Of a DNA stretch of 64,000 nt, positions 1 through 11,261 are shown in pieces. The stretch lies in NCBI GenBank assembly GCA_030295235.1, contig AP026172.1:558001-622000 (forward strand), written 5' to 3'. This DNA is from Fistulifera solaris (Eukaryota; Bacillariophyta; Bacillariophyceae; Naviculales; Stauroneidaceae). Position 1 is the stretch's first letter. Every line of letters starts with the position of its first letter. A program made the position numbers and the translations under genes. The notes beneath the pieces are model-generated. The model made no database searches, had not been told where the DNA came from, and saw nothing but the letters and a program-made list of their open reading frames with translations.

Positions 1-267
1 GCGAAAATGTGACTCTCTAAAGTGATAGTAGAAAATGACTGTCCTAACACGACTCCAAGTCTAATCGATATCCGAACGGAAAGTACCAACGGGGTAGCTC
101 ATGGATTTTATTATGGAAAGTTTCGGCGCACCTTTGGCCCAAAGCCACAATCCACAAAACAACAAAATTCCTGCAAAACACTTGTACTGCTGGTATACTG
201 GCCTTCTCAACTTCGGATCGTTTCTTATTGCTGACAAAGCACCAGTCTTCAACAGAAAGTTCAATTT

Positions 268-2117
268 ATGATGCGACTAACTCATGAGCGACTTCATCGA
301 CACCGACAATTGCGTCGAAGGAGGCAGGAATCATCTGCAGAATGCTCCCCTACTGCAGAAGATCCGGGCAACCGCACTCAAGGAACAGCATCACTCAGCA
401 GCTCGAGCAGCGTCAAAATGGGTGATGATTATTCTCTCGATATCTCGGAGGCATCGAGTATAGAGCATGTTTCGACGAGTAGTGTGTTTGTCTCGCCAGT
501 GGATCAGCCACCGAGCGACGAAGAAGACGAGGAACCACAACCGACGTCTCACTCCTTAGCTACAAAATTATCCTTTGATTCAGATCATTCACGGGCTCCC
601 AGCACTATTAAAGCATACCATCGAAAGCAAGATGACGATGTGGCCAGCGCGCTCGCTGTGCACTCACAAATGAGCTACGCCGAATGGAAGAAACAGCATT
701 TGACTGATCAGCCTTCTTCATCACTGGTGTCGAGTCCGTCGGGATCCGCCATTGCTCGAATACGATCTACTGCTCCGCCGCAACAACGTTTGACAGCCAT
801 TTCCACAGCGATTGAAGATTCACCGTACACTGACACACGATATTTTCGTAATCAACAAAGCGGTTATTCCGACCCAGATCGGTTACCGATCGTGACCCCA
901 CCGCGTTCTGTGGTGTCGCAGACTTCCTCCCCGGTAGAACAGGACAAGTTCTGAATACGAGTTACGGATCGAATGGTAGCAATGATGATGTTGTAGTTCG
1001 TGTCGGAGGCAACGATTTTTGGCATTCCAGAGCCATTCTTTGCTATGCTTCCAAGGTATTGGCTCACCACTTAGCTACAAGAGACGAGTTGCACATTCCT
1101 CACAAGTCGCCTTCCGAATGGAACGAACTGCAGGTATTTTTGCAGCCTCGTTCGGTTCAATCAGCTTCCATAACGTTTCGAAATTTACCCGCACTACTAC
1201 CGTGGTTCGATCAACTCGAACTGACGGTTCTCTTGCGAGAATGTGATATATTATTGAGCAAACTCCGGTTTGCGACAGTGACGACAGACGAATCCTCTTC
1301 CTCACAGAATGGAGTCTCGAATGCGGTGCATGAATTAGCGCGCGTGGCACTGGGTCTGCCCCATGCACCGCCACGCATGGAGCCACCGTGTCCTTTGGAT
1401 GTTTTGGATATTCTACTTTTGACGCGAATCAGTGGAAAAGTCTGTCTTCCTCGAACACGGGTCATGTGTCTGAATGTGCTGCAAGAGTATTTGGAACGTC
1501 CGTTTTTGTTTGTATCGTTCGAGGAATGTGCCATGCGGTCGATCACGTCATTGATTGACTTGCTAGACGATGAAGAAGTGCTGGATACTGTGTGGCCGCT
1601 GATAGTCTCTTACTTGCCCGAGGATCTTCCATGGCTCGACGACCGACACAAGCTATTGAATAATCCGCTTTTCTCGTACCTGCTGCGATCAGGATTGGAG
1701 AAAGCTTGGCGCGACAGCGATGATGAGTTGGGAACCTTGCTCATGGGCAATGGACGGTCGCGTGAAATATCCAAAGTGACATCAAAGTGCGCTTTTGAAG
1801 CCGATTCGAGTGTGGAAGTCAGTTTTGTGAGCGAACACCACGCTGATGATGCAGGCGGCAAGGTTTATCATAGCAGTTATGAAGAAGATGGACTGGATCC
1901 CATAGAATCTCTTGAATATACCTTTGAATCGTGGAAAGAGGAATCGCCAGCGCAAACATCGAACGTGAGATCGTCGAGCGTTTCCACGAATCGGAACCAC
2001 AGATCACTCTGGCTCAATGCCATTTGGCACAAGCTTCAGGACCCACCCATTTTTTCTACTGATATTCCCGTGGAAACGGCATCACGCCTGTCCGAAATAC
2101 GCACCTTTTCTTGTTGA
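268..2117 (+). CDS. BTB/POZ-domain protein with disordered N-terminus
   Basis: An ATG at 268 opens about 228 codons of Ser/Asp/Glu-rich low-complexity sequence. The frame then changes by one base near 950, and the next frame continues directly with a BTB/POZ-like start at about 981-1070 (DDVVVRVGG, then FWHSRAILCYASKVLAHHL). The rest is mainly alpha-helical, as BTB-BACK proteins are, and ends at 2117. Supplying one base in the TTC at 949-951 makes one 616-residue reading frame, and no GT-AG intron is compelling, so I treat the break as an assembly error. BTB domains mediate dimerisation and often recruit cullin-3 ubiquitin ligases. The substrate is unknown and no kelch or MATH domain is visible. 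The BTB assignment is by motif only. Confidence 0.6.
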
Positions 2118-2568
2118 AGCGAACCATTTATCAATCAATTTTGTTTGTTTTTAAATCTGCCGTCGTAACATTATGGTAATACTAATCTGGAGTAGATCAC
2201 ATGGCCTCCCGTGTCCTAGCATTCCACAAGCATTCGAAAAGGCGTTTTTATTGCGTTAGAAATCGCAAGAAATAAGGGGACTGACGAGTCGCTAGTAAAA
2301 GTGTTCTCCCGGGAGAGGGACGTTCGCACGTTTTGCCACGTTTGCAGGACAAAGTTCCGCACCTTTTTTTTCTGCTGTCGCATAACAAAAGTCCGGACGC
2401 CGGGAAACTCGACGGATCGAAGCTCGGACGTCGGCGGAAAAACGGCCGCTCCTTTATCTATTTTTACGTTGACACACAATCAATTTTCCTTTCTACTTGT
2501 GCTGTCTATCTCATTATTTCATCATTATTCTTGACGCTCTTCTGATACGCCTACTAGACAACAAAAAC
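2118..2568. promoter_or_regulatory. intergenic region upstream of CNX2
   Basis: There is no coding sequence that I can support here. The stretch holds the 3' flank of the BTB gene and the presumed promoter and 5' UTR of CNX2. A T-rich tract at 2362-2371 and pyrimidine-rich sequence before 2569 are the only visible features. Confidence 0.35.
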
Positions 2569-3800
2569 ATGAAATCATCATCTAGAACGTTCTTTTCGAG
2601 CGTTTGGAAATCTTCGACACGCCGCCGAAAATCGTCAGTGGCGGTGTTTGAAACACAATCGATTGAAGAATTTCCTCGATTGCAAGCACTGCGTGAGCAG
2701 CTGCAGCGCGATCAGCCCGTTATCCATCGTACCAAGCAGCGCCTTACTACACTACAACCCACCGATGATACTGTGCAACTTCGTGAATGGATCGATACAT
2801 TGCCCTTGCCTACTACCATCTTGCAAGATTCGTACGGACGGTTTCACAATTATTTACGTCTCTCGCTCGTCGAACGATGCAATTTGCGCTGCACGTACTG
2901 CATGCCACCCGAAGGGGATTCCCTTGTCGGACAACCTATTGACCTCCGAAGAAGTCTTGCGATTGGCGGCGCATTTTTGTGTCACGTGGTGTCAATAAAT
3001 TTCGCCTCACGGGTGGGGAACCCACGTTACGAAAAGATTTGACCGAGATCATTCAAGGACTCCACGCCTTACGACCGAAACAAATCGGCATTACAACGAA
3101 TGGTGTGGTTCTGACACGTAAATTAAACGAATTCATCGACGCAGGTTTGACCAGTATCAACATCTCGCTGGATACGTTGCAGGCCGACAAATTTGAACAA
3201 TTGACCCGTCGACCGTATTTTACCAAAGTGTGGGAATCGATCGTGGCGGCGCATCAAGCAGCATCCGAGCAGGCTCATCTCACGGTCAAAGTGAATTGTG
3301 TCGTGATGCGCGGCGTCAATGATGAGGAAGTACCCAATTTTATCAAATTGACGGAACAATTCCCCCATTTGCAGATGCGGTTCATTGAATACATGCCCTT
3401 TTCCAGCAATGGATGGGATTGGAGCAAATGTGTCCCGTACCAAGAATTATTGACGGACGACTTGACTCCCGTGCCCAGTCCGGATCCCAGTGATACGACC
3501 AAATGGTATCAAACACCAACGGGTGCCACAGTTGGTTTTATTACCAGCATGTCGGAGCATTTTTGTGGTTCCTGCAATCGTATTCGACTCACGGCAGATG
3601 GGCAACTGAAAGTGTGTCTGTTTGATGGTCGGGAAGTCAATTTGAAGAATGTTTTGCGTTTACCCGACGTGACCGAGCAGGATCTCGATAAAGTCATCTA
3701 TCATGCTCTACAACACAAACAAAAGCAACTGGGCGGTCATCCGGATCCAGCCTCCATTAAAGTGGACAACAATCGACCCATGACGTTGATTGGTGGATAA
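2569..3800 (+). CDS. CNX2: GTP 3',8-cyclase, molybdenum cofactor biosynthesis (MoaA/CNX2/MOCS1A)
   Basis: This is the radical-SAM enzyme that converts GTP to the precursor of cyclic pyranopterin monophosphate, the first step of Moco synthesis; in plants it is mitochondrial. The radical-SAM cluster motif [15 protein letters not shown] lies at about 2872-2915, [12 protein letters not shown] at about 3006-3041, and the second cluster ligands [11 protein letters not shown] with a later VCLF Cys at about 3559-3620. The protein ends in the family's Gly-Gly. The N-terminus from ATG 2569 ([20 protein letters not shown]) is Arg/Ser-rich and acid-free, like a mitochondrial presequence. Two one-base shifts, an extra G in the G run at 2916-2919 and an extra T in the T run at 2974-2978, split the frame in the most conserved region. 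Without them the product is about 409 residues, the normal family length. It lies about 950 bp upstream of nitrate reductase, which needs its product. Confidence 0.93.
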
Positions 3801-3963
3801 TCGATGTTTTGTGTACACCTTGCTACTTTTTTCTTTTGCAATAGGTCAAATCATAAAAGGCCGATACAATTACTATATTCTTTCACTAAACCTTCTTATT
3901 ATTTCAATATCTATATCGGACTGCTTGGGTGAAAATTCATTGTTTCTTTATCTGTTTATTTCT

Positions 3964-4275
3964 TTATTCATCATCATCGGCTGCCGGACTCGCGTACGCA
4001 ATAATGGCATAGGCTACTAAACTCGCAACACCCAGAGCGGCTAGAATGGGGACCGCCAAAATGATCGGAGTCCCCAAAACTCCTCCCAAGACATCGGAGA
4101 GGAATGTCGTAGGATCTACCGTAGAGACGGCAGTCGTCAGAGTCGAGGGCAAAGAAGCTGTCTTGGTGATGGCGATTCTCGACGTTGTTGTGGATGGAAT
4201 GACGACAAAACCCTCGACAAGCTGTTGAAGAAAGAGGACTACCAATAGAATACGTTGCATCGTTGATCGACTCAT
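3964..4275 (-). CDS. small plastid-type single-pass membrane protein, unknown function
   Basis: This 103-residue protein has an ATG at 4275. Residues 1-23 form a signal peptide (hydrophobic LLVVLFLQQL) ending in EGFVV, a Phe-containing cleavage context like the ASAF motif of diatom bipartite plastid leaders. A Ser/Thr-rich transit-like stretch follows, then one strong hydrophobic helix (about residues 64-92, Gly/Ala/Leu/Ile) and an acidic tail DDDE. I do not recognise the family. The small size, leader and single helix suggest a thylakoid or envelope peptide, which is an inference. It is transcribed divergently from nitrate reductase and converges on CNX2. Confidence 0.6.
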   Translation of the reverse strand: MSRSTMQRILLVVLFLQQLVEGFVVIPSTTTSRIAITKTASLPSTLTTAVSTVDPTTFLSDVLGGVLGTPIILAVPILAALGVASLVAYAIIAYASPAADDDE

Positions 4276-4746
4276 GATGAATTGCTGTGATTATTCGAGG
4301 TAACGAGTCACTGTTACTTTGTTGCCTGTACTTGTAGACACTGATGAAGCCAAAAGCCATGCAATAAATGGAACGCAAAGGCTCCAAGTTGCACTTTTTC
4401 AGGCTCAACGTCGTCATCGGCTTATTGGTGTCACTTCGGTTACCGATACGATTTTTGTAGTGACGCCATTGCCGCACCCTCCACGTTTGCGTTTCGCCTT
4501 CTGGTTTGGTGCTTCCGGCAAAAGGAAAAAGACACTTTCGTGTGGAAGGTGGACGTGTCGCATCGGAACGTGAATACCACACGTTATTTCTGGGGTAGGA
4601 TCCGTACAGTGTATTGCTGTAGGTGTAGTAGAACAGTCAGTTCCGGAAGTTTTGTCGCTCGATAAACGCTTCCCGCACTTTGACAATAAGAAACGCAACA
4701 CGAAACCATTTCTGCCCTCTTCGATGATTCTCTGGAAAATGAAACG
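4276..4746. promoter_or_regulatory. divergent promoter region of the small membrane protein and nitrate reductase
   Basis: These 471 bp between two divergent start codons must carry the nitrate reductase promoter. No open frame here shows a recognisable protein, and I could not identify a specific transcription factor site by eye. Confidence 0.5.
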
Positions 4747-7629
4747 ATGCCCACAAATCATGAGAGGCCTCCCAATTCATCTCCAAAGACATTAAACTTT
4801 AATATGCCTCCTCAAGATAGAACTATTTTGCTCGAAGATAACAACAACATCAGTTCGAAAGAACCGAGTTGTGAAGAATTGTATGGGCCTTACCCGAGTG
4901 TAAGTCGATCGGCACTTGCATTTTCTTTTGCCGGGTTTTCTCCTGTTCGCTCCGAAAACCGTTCTTTCGATTTGCTTTCGGAGGCGAGCATTTAGTCGCT
5001 CGTTTTATATTCAAAATCTGACCTTTCCTTTTCCAAATTCTATCCACTTTATTTTTAGGCCATCCCCATTCCCTTCTTGACATTGCGAAATGAAGGCCGT
5101 GAAGGTGATATTCCGGATACGGAAGTGATCACCAAAGCCAAAACGATGTTTGATATGCCTCCCGATCACCGCGATGTGGGTTCTCCGGACGAATGGGTCC
5201 CTCGAGATGGTCGATTGGTTCGATTGACTGGAAAACATCCTTTCAATGTCGAACCGCCGGTCGCTATTTTGGAACAATACCGTTTCATCACTCCTTCATC
5301 TTTGCATTATGTCCGCAATCATGGTGCCTGTCCAAAGTTGACGTGGGAAGACCACACGGTGGTCATTGGAGGCCCGTTGGTGGCACATCCGCGAGAATTC
5401 GGCATGGACGAGATTACCGCCATGCCGGCCCGCGAACTGCCCGTGACGCTAGTGTGCGCGGGAAATCGCCGGAAGGAGCAAAACATGATTCGACAGACGA
5501 TTGGTTTCAATTGGGGCAATTCGGGAGTTTCTACCAACGTCTGGAAGGGTGTCCTACTACGAGACTTGTTGTTGGAATGTGGTGTGTCGGATCGGAACAT
5601 GGCCGGCAAGCACGTAGAGTTTATCGGTGTGGAAGATCTGCCCAACAAGGTCGGACCCGGTCCTTTTCCGGACGAGCCCTGGGGTAAATTGGTCAAGTAC
5701 GGCACTTCGGTGCCCTTGGCTCGTGCGATGAATCCGGCTTATGATATTATTGTGGCGTACGAAGCGAATGGCGAGCGTCTGCAACCCGATCACGGCTTTC
5801 CGGTGCGTCTCATTATTCCAGGCTACATTGGAGGTCGTATGATTAAGTGGCTCAAAGAGATCAACGTCATTGAACATGAAACCAAGAATCACTATCACTA
5901 CCACGACAATCGCATTCTCCCGCCTCACATCACCGCAGAAGAATCTCTGGCGGGGAACTGGTGGTACAAGCCCGAGTACATTTTCAACGAACTCAACATC
6001 AACTCTTCCATGGCCAAGCCGGGTCACAACGAAACCTTGTCGATCGCGAAGAACATGGGCAAGTCGTATGATATTGTTGGGTACGCTTACACGGGAGGAG
6101 GTCGTGCCATTACCCGTGTGGAAGTGAGTTTAAATGGGGGTGTCAACTGGCATTTGTCATCGTTGGACCGCAAAGAAAAGCCGACCGAGTACGGTATGTA
6201 CTGGTGTTGGGTGTGGTGGACGTTTCAAATTCAAGTGGCTGATTTGGTCGGAGTCAAGGAGATTTGGTGCCGTGCGTGGGATGAATCCAACAACCCACAA
6301 CCCACCGAGCCTACATGGAACTTGATGGGCATGGGGAACAACCAAGTTTTCCGGATCAAAGTACATTTGGATAAGACCGCTAGCGGTGAGCACGTCTTTC
6401 GATTTGAACATCCCACTCAGCCTGGACAACAGACGGGTGGCTGGATGACGACTTTGTCAGGAAAACCCGAGAGCGCTGGTTTTGGGCGTCTTCTCGACCA
6501 CGTGGGTGGCGAAGAAAAGACCAGTGCCCCTGCTCCCCCGCCGAATGATACTGGAAAGAAGTTCACTCTCGCCGAGGTCCAGAAGCACAACACCGAGCAC
6601 GATGCGTGGATTATTGTGAAGGACCGTGTCTATGACTGCACGGAATATTTGGAACTACACCCCGGTGGTATCGACTCGATCATTTTGAATGCCGGCGCCG
6701 ACGCAACGGAAGACTTTGTTGCTATTCATAGTATCAAGGCGACGAAGATGTTGGAGAAGTATTACATTGGTGACTTGGATACTAGCACTGTCCCCGCTGC
6801 CAAACGAATTGAAGAGGAATGTTTATACGACGAGAAAGGAAACAAACTGGCGTTGAACCCGAAGAAGAAGACTCCCTTTCAACTACAGAACAAAATTGTG
6901 CTTTCACGAGATTCGTACATGTTGGACTTTGCCCTCCCCACGCCACAGCATGTATTGGGCCTACCCACAGGCAAGCATCTATTTCTTTCTGCCAAGATCA
7001 ACGGCGAGACTGTAATGCGTCGCTACACGCCCATCAGCTCGAATTACGATGTTGGTTGCGTCAAGTTTGTTATAAAGGCGTACCGTCCTTGCGAGCGTTT
7101 CCCCGAAGGCGGCAAGATGAGCCAGTACCTCGACACTCTGAATATTGGTGATTACTTGGATATTCGAGGACCTGTTGGAGAGTTCGAATACATCTCGAAC
7201 GGTAAATTTTTCATTGAAGGCAAGGAGTGCTTTGCTTCCAAGTTCAACATGGTCGCCGGTGGCACTGGTATTACTCCCGTCATGCAAGTTGCCGCCGAAA
7301 TTTTGCGGCATCCGGAAGATGAGACGCAAATCTCATTGATTTTTGCGTGTCGCGAGGAAGGTGACCTGCTGATGCGCAGCACTTTGGACGAATGGGCGAC
7401 GAACTTCCCAAACAAGTTCCGAGTTCATTACATTTTGAGCGATTCCTGGCCTTCAGACTGGAAATACAGCACTGGTTTTGTCGACAAGGCTCTTTTTGAA
7501 GAATGTTTCTACGAGTCGGGCGAGGATGTATACAATTTGATGTGTGGCCCGCCCATTATGGTGGACAAGGGATGCATCCCCAACTTTGTCAGCCTTGGAC
7601 ATGATCGCTCTCGCTTATTCGCCTTTTAG
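4747..7629 (+). CDS. NR: assimilatory nitrate reductase [NAD(P)H]
   Basis: This enzyme reduces nitrate to nitrite with NAD(P)H and carries Moco, haem and FAD. Exon 1 is 4747-4899; intron 4900-5058 (GTAAGT...TTTTTAG, 159 bp) joins in phase 0, giving about 907 residues. Exon 1 encodes only a 51-residue polar leader without an organelle signal, consistent with a cytosolic enzyme. The sulfite-oxidase-type Moco domain has the Moco Cys in VTLVCAGNRRKEQ (about 5446-5484), and a Moco dimerisation domain follows (about 6030-6400). The cytochrome b5 domain has the haem motif ELHPGG (about 6652-6669). The FAD domain shows MRRYTPISS (about 7015-7041) and the NAD(P) domain GGTGITPV (7258-7281) and LMCGPPIMV (7537-7563). 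The C-terminus ends in Phe as in other nitrate reductases. The frame is intact for all 2.6 kb of exon 2. Confidence 0.97.
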
Positions 7630-7836
7630 ATAATCAATATTTTAGTACATAAATGAGTTTTGGTCTCTTTTGAAAGGCATTGACCTTCTACGATTCGATA
7701 GATGAGCCCTAGCCCAGTGGCACAACACTGGTACTACTCGGGACTCAACGATCAAGGAATGGTGACGTATGTCGAAATGGAGCCAATAATCGTCGCGACG
7801 ATCCACAAAAACAAAAACTCGTCCGTGATAACCTGA

Positions 7837-7851
7837 TACCAGGTACTGGTA
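7837..7851. repeat. recurrent intergenic TACC/GGTA motif, copy 1
   Basis: The sequence TACCAGGTACTGGTA is nearly self-complementary. Related runs built from TACC and GGTA recur in other non-coding gaps of this window (for example 11088, 39154, 40861, 49022, 52794, 61543 and 61731). Function unknown. Confidence 0.5.
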
Positions 7852-7914
7852 TTGCTTTCATTACAAAGTGTTTGTAGCTTTCTTTTCTGTTCGGTCAAGT
7901 AGTCGATTTTCACA

Positions 7915-8836
7915 ATGCGGTTCATAACATCCCTGGCCTGCTTGTTGGTTGTTGCTGCACCTTTTCTGCAGGCGTTTGCTCCTCCATCTAGAACCTTTGT
8001 CTCAACTCGATCGGTGGTGGGTGTTACAACTTATTATGGCAGTCAACCTGGTAATGAATTCCGTTCCGTACGAAGCAATCACCGTGTGCTGTTCATGGGA
8101 TGGGGTCCCGAACCGGTGTGGTCGAGTGCTTCCGTCAAAACGAATCAAGCAGCTTGTCAGTCGGGTGCGTGCGTCAAGATCTTGATGGATGTCCCACCCG
8201 AAACGGCCGCTGAGTACAAGAATCCTGGCCAATACGTTCAGGTTCGATTGGATGATGCCACCAAACCTTTGTTCTTAGCCATCGCTTCGCCGCCGGATGC
8301 CGAAAATGCTGTCTTTGAATTTCTCATCAAGAAGACGGAAGGAAACGAATGGATGACCAGCCTTTCGGCCGGGGCGGCCGTGCAAATATCACAGGTTCTC
8401 GGCAACGGTTTTCCCATTGAAGAGAATTTAGAGGGCTTTAAGTACGATTTCCCTACGCAAAATTTGCTTCTTTTTGCTGCTGGGTCGGGTATCGCTCCGA
8501 TCAAAGCGGCAGCCGAGTCCGGGAAGCTCAATATTAGTGAAGCCCGAAAAGCTCGTCTTTACTACGGAGAACGAACCGCTGCTGATTTGTGTTACGTGGA
8601 GCTTTTTTTCGGAGTGGGAGAAGGCTGGTATCCAAGTAGTACCGGTATTGAGTCAACCCGGTGCCGACTGGGAGGGACGCACCGGCTACGTACAAGCGGC
8701 TTTGGCCGAAGATGGGGTGCCCGTTCCACGTAATTCGGGAGCCTTGCTGTGTGGAATGAAAGGAATGTCCGAGGCTGTGAAGGACTTGCTGCAAAAGGCT
8801 GGGGTGTTTGAAGGACGTGTCCTCTTCAACTTTTAA
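7915..8836 (+). CDS. plastid-targeted FAD/NAD(P)-binding oxidoreductase (FNR superfamily)
   Basis: The leader from ATG 7915 is a signal peptide (SLACLLVVAAPFL) ending in LQAFAPPS, a classic diatom plastid cleavage motif, followed by a Ser/Thr/Arg transit region. The mature part resembles the ferredoxin-NADP reductase superfamily: an FAD-domain stretch GQYVQVRLDD (about 8227-8256), a nucleotide loop LLLFAAGSGIAPIKA (about 8464-8508) and a C-terminal ALLCGMKGM with terminal NF (about 8740-8836). It lacks a ferredoxin domain and resembles the plant chloroplast FAD/NAD(P) oxidoreductase group typified by the kiwi pKIWI502 protein (recalled, not checked). A T7 run at 8603-8609 carries one base too many; with T6 the frame runs to TAA at 8836 as a 306-residue protein. 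It lies directly downstream of nitrate reductase on the same strand; a functional link is speculative. Confidence 0.8.
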
Positions 8837-9086
8837 GACGTCGATATAGATACATCAACGGTTTAGATGAACTTAGCTTTCGCCCGCTCTGTTATTTCCA
8901 TTTACAAATTCAGATCACACAAGACATATTACTACGGCGTTGTACTATTGGGTTCAACTCTCTATCTGTAGCCTTGCGTTCATGAGTGGTCACAATCTTT
9001 CTGGTTAACAAAAACTAGGGCAGGGCGCTAATTGGTCATCAAAACAAGTGACACAAGTTGCCAAAGAGGACAAAGATGAGCGTATT

Positions 9087-10652
9087 CTAAATGGGTTGAA
9101 AGTCGGGATGTTCGGATGGAAGATGAAAAGGGACTTTTGTCAGAACTCCATCGTTGAACAAACGATCCAGTTCCTTCTGCAAGCGCTGATGATAGGTGTG
9201 AAGAACCAGGTTACCCATAGATTCATTGTCATACAAGTCAAGTACAGCTCGGGGGTCGAAGTTGAGAAGAGGAAGGCACTGATCAGAACTGGAAAGAATC
9301 TGCACAAAGCTTCGTCGCAAAGGCATTTCGACGGCTGTATATGTCGCTGCTTCAGAGGGTTTTAAGTAAGATATGGTTGTGCTTGCCTTCAGCAGATTGC
9401 CTGGGACTCTCGCCACAAGATGTCCTTGGATATTTCCGCCGCAGTCATGGGGATAAAACGCAAACGGCTCGTTGAAAGTGACGACTCCGGGCAGCAGTCC
9501 TTGTTCGGGAACGCATTACTCCTTCTCATTCACAAAGTATCGATATCCGATATCTACTTTGCATGATACTCCTTGGCGATGGAAGTACTGAAATGTGTTG
9601 CTAAATACTCTCGAATGAGACAGAATTGAGGGTGGAAACTGTATCGCCTGATATAGTTCACTATATCCCTCAATTTGAGCTATTCTCATTCCATGCACTG
9701 CATCTGCAAGCTGACAAGGAACATCATTAACAGTTTGTTGCTCAAGGTCCTCTTTCAAAACTACTGACTGATTGCTGGTCGATGAGTTTGCTTCAAAAGG
9801 TTGGATCGCATGTATCTTTCTTTGCGGGGCTAGGGATCTAACCACAGGCTGAAACGACTGGCCACCTACTCGAAATGTTCCCAGTGGTTGTTCAATAAGT
9901 GGAAGGCTCAGATCCGCCCCCGTTATTAAATTTAAGCCAATCATGGACGCGCGGTTTGAAAAGATATCAGAAGAAAGAGCTCTCTGAATAGAGCCGTTAG
10001 ATAAAAGTGTGATCATCTGAAACAATGGGCTCATTCGTACTCACGTCTTCATCCGCGCACCACGAGAGAGAGCGGGAATTAATTGTTGCACCAGGTACCC
10101 TTTTCTTTCTTTTGCATAATATTTCGAAACTCGATGTACTATCGTGCCGCCAAGGAAGTTCGAAAATACCATTCGGATCAAACGAGTCGCTGAAGGACCG
10201 GCACCACAAAGTCGATGGTTTCGGGCGTGGTGGTATTCCCAAAGCTGGGAACTTTTCTTGCCGTTGATCAAACGAGTCCTCACTTACTATAGACTTGATC
10301 AATTGCAAACAAGGGGATGTTGGTGAGGGCGCAATCTCTGTTTGGCATACGAGGCTTGATGTTGACTGGTGTAGTACTTCAATGAGAACCATTTTTCTTC
10401 CTCTCTTTTTCTAGTCATCGATAAACCGGCACCATTCGACGATGCGACATTCCAACCTTGAGATATGAAGTTTCTTTTGTCTCCCCCTTTCGCTTCGGAT
10501 AGAGACGGCAAGCGATTACAAATAGTCTCATTCATGGCGTTCGCAATGCGAGTGACCGATGCCGATGATTCCGTGGAACATTCAACACGTGAGAACTTCA
10601 CATCGTCATTCTCGAAGTATTCCCGACTGCTGCTTCTGCTGCCTTTCTCCAT
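9087..10652 (-). pseudogene. unrecognised minus-strand gene with an in-frame TAA and two frame changes
   Basis: Four coding-like segments lie head to tail on the minus strand: 10652-10300, 10392-10000, 10034-9519 and 9515-9087. The first three are joined by one-base shifts, near 10370 and near 10030, of the kind seen elsewhere in the window. The last two are in the same frame and separated only by a TAA at 9516-9518, after which 143 codons stay open (VVTFNEPFAFYPHDCGG, then LVARVPGNLLKASTT). The N-terminal part is Ser/Arg-rich and the middle and C-terminal parts look globular. I do not recognise the family. It could be a gene recently broken by a nonsense change, a gene with an unrecognised small intron, or an assembly error at the stop. 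Confidence 0.45.
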
Positions 10653-11261
10653 GGCGTTACCTGAAGAGACAGGCGGCTAAAGAACAAGAATTTTGTCATT
10701 TACAGAAATGACAAATGATGATGAAAAGACAATATGTCGACGGAATAAATTTAGGAAACATTTTGACGAGAGGAACGCGGGAGCATTTAATTTTTAGCTT
10801 ATCTACAAAATCTGTATCATACCGATTCCATATCGTAGCGGTTTAGTTTGGTTAAATATCATAAGGTCATAACACGAACGGGACACAAGATTAAAAGATA
10901 GGGAGTTTCGGAACACCACAGAATAGAGACCCTCTAGAGACAAGCTTTTGACGAGATACGATGGGGATCGTAATTAAATCCATTCCAAGGTTCCCAAAAG
11001 ACTAAATACCATCGGACTGGTGTCGACCCTGATGAAAAGCAACGAGTGGAGAACTTCTCATGGGTGAAAATATTGATAGATGAAAACTACCAGGTAACGG
11101 TACCAAGTATGATCTAGAGATCAATTTTGCAACGAAGTTCATAAACAGAATATTAAAAAGTATGAATTTTTGTAAAATACCCAAAGACGCTGAGGAGGAA
11201 TAGTATTGAGCTCCTCTTCGTAACGTAGCATCTGAAGGAGTGAACGAAGCGTTAACCGCTT
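10653..11261. other. intergenic, no gene seen
   Basis: AT-rich sequence between two minus-strand loci, presumably holding the promoter of the 9.1-10.6 kb locus and the 3' flank of the ankyrin gene. It contains one copy of the recurrent TACCAGGTAACGGTACC motif at 11088-11104. No convincing coding potential. Confidence 0.4.

Noticed and set aside
22-264. Overlapping short open frames on both strands at the window start
   Set aside because: No motif, signal peptide or composition signal; they overlap each other and look like chance frames in the BTB gene's upstream region.
2900-2985. Possible introns in CNX2 explaining the frame changes
   Set aside because: The intervening codons ([15 protein letters not shown]) are conserved MoaA sequence and must be translated, so single-base shifts fit better than introns.
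5193-6429. Several open frames of 80-160 codons within nitrate reductase, in other frames or antisense
   Set aside because: They are shadows of the strongly coding NR frame and show no independent features.
7700-7760. TAGCCCAGTGG resembles a tRNA A box
   Set aside because: No matching B box (GGTTCGANNCC) or foldable acceptor stem lies downstream, so it is not a tRNA gene.
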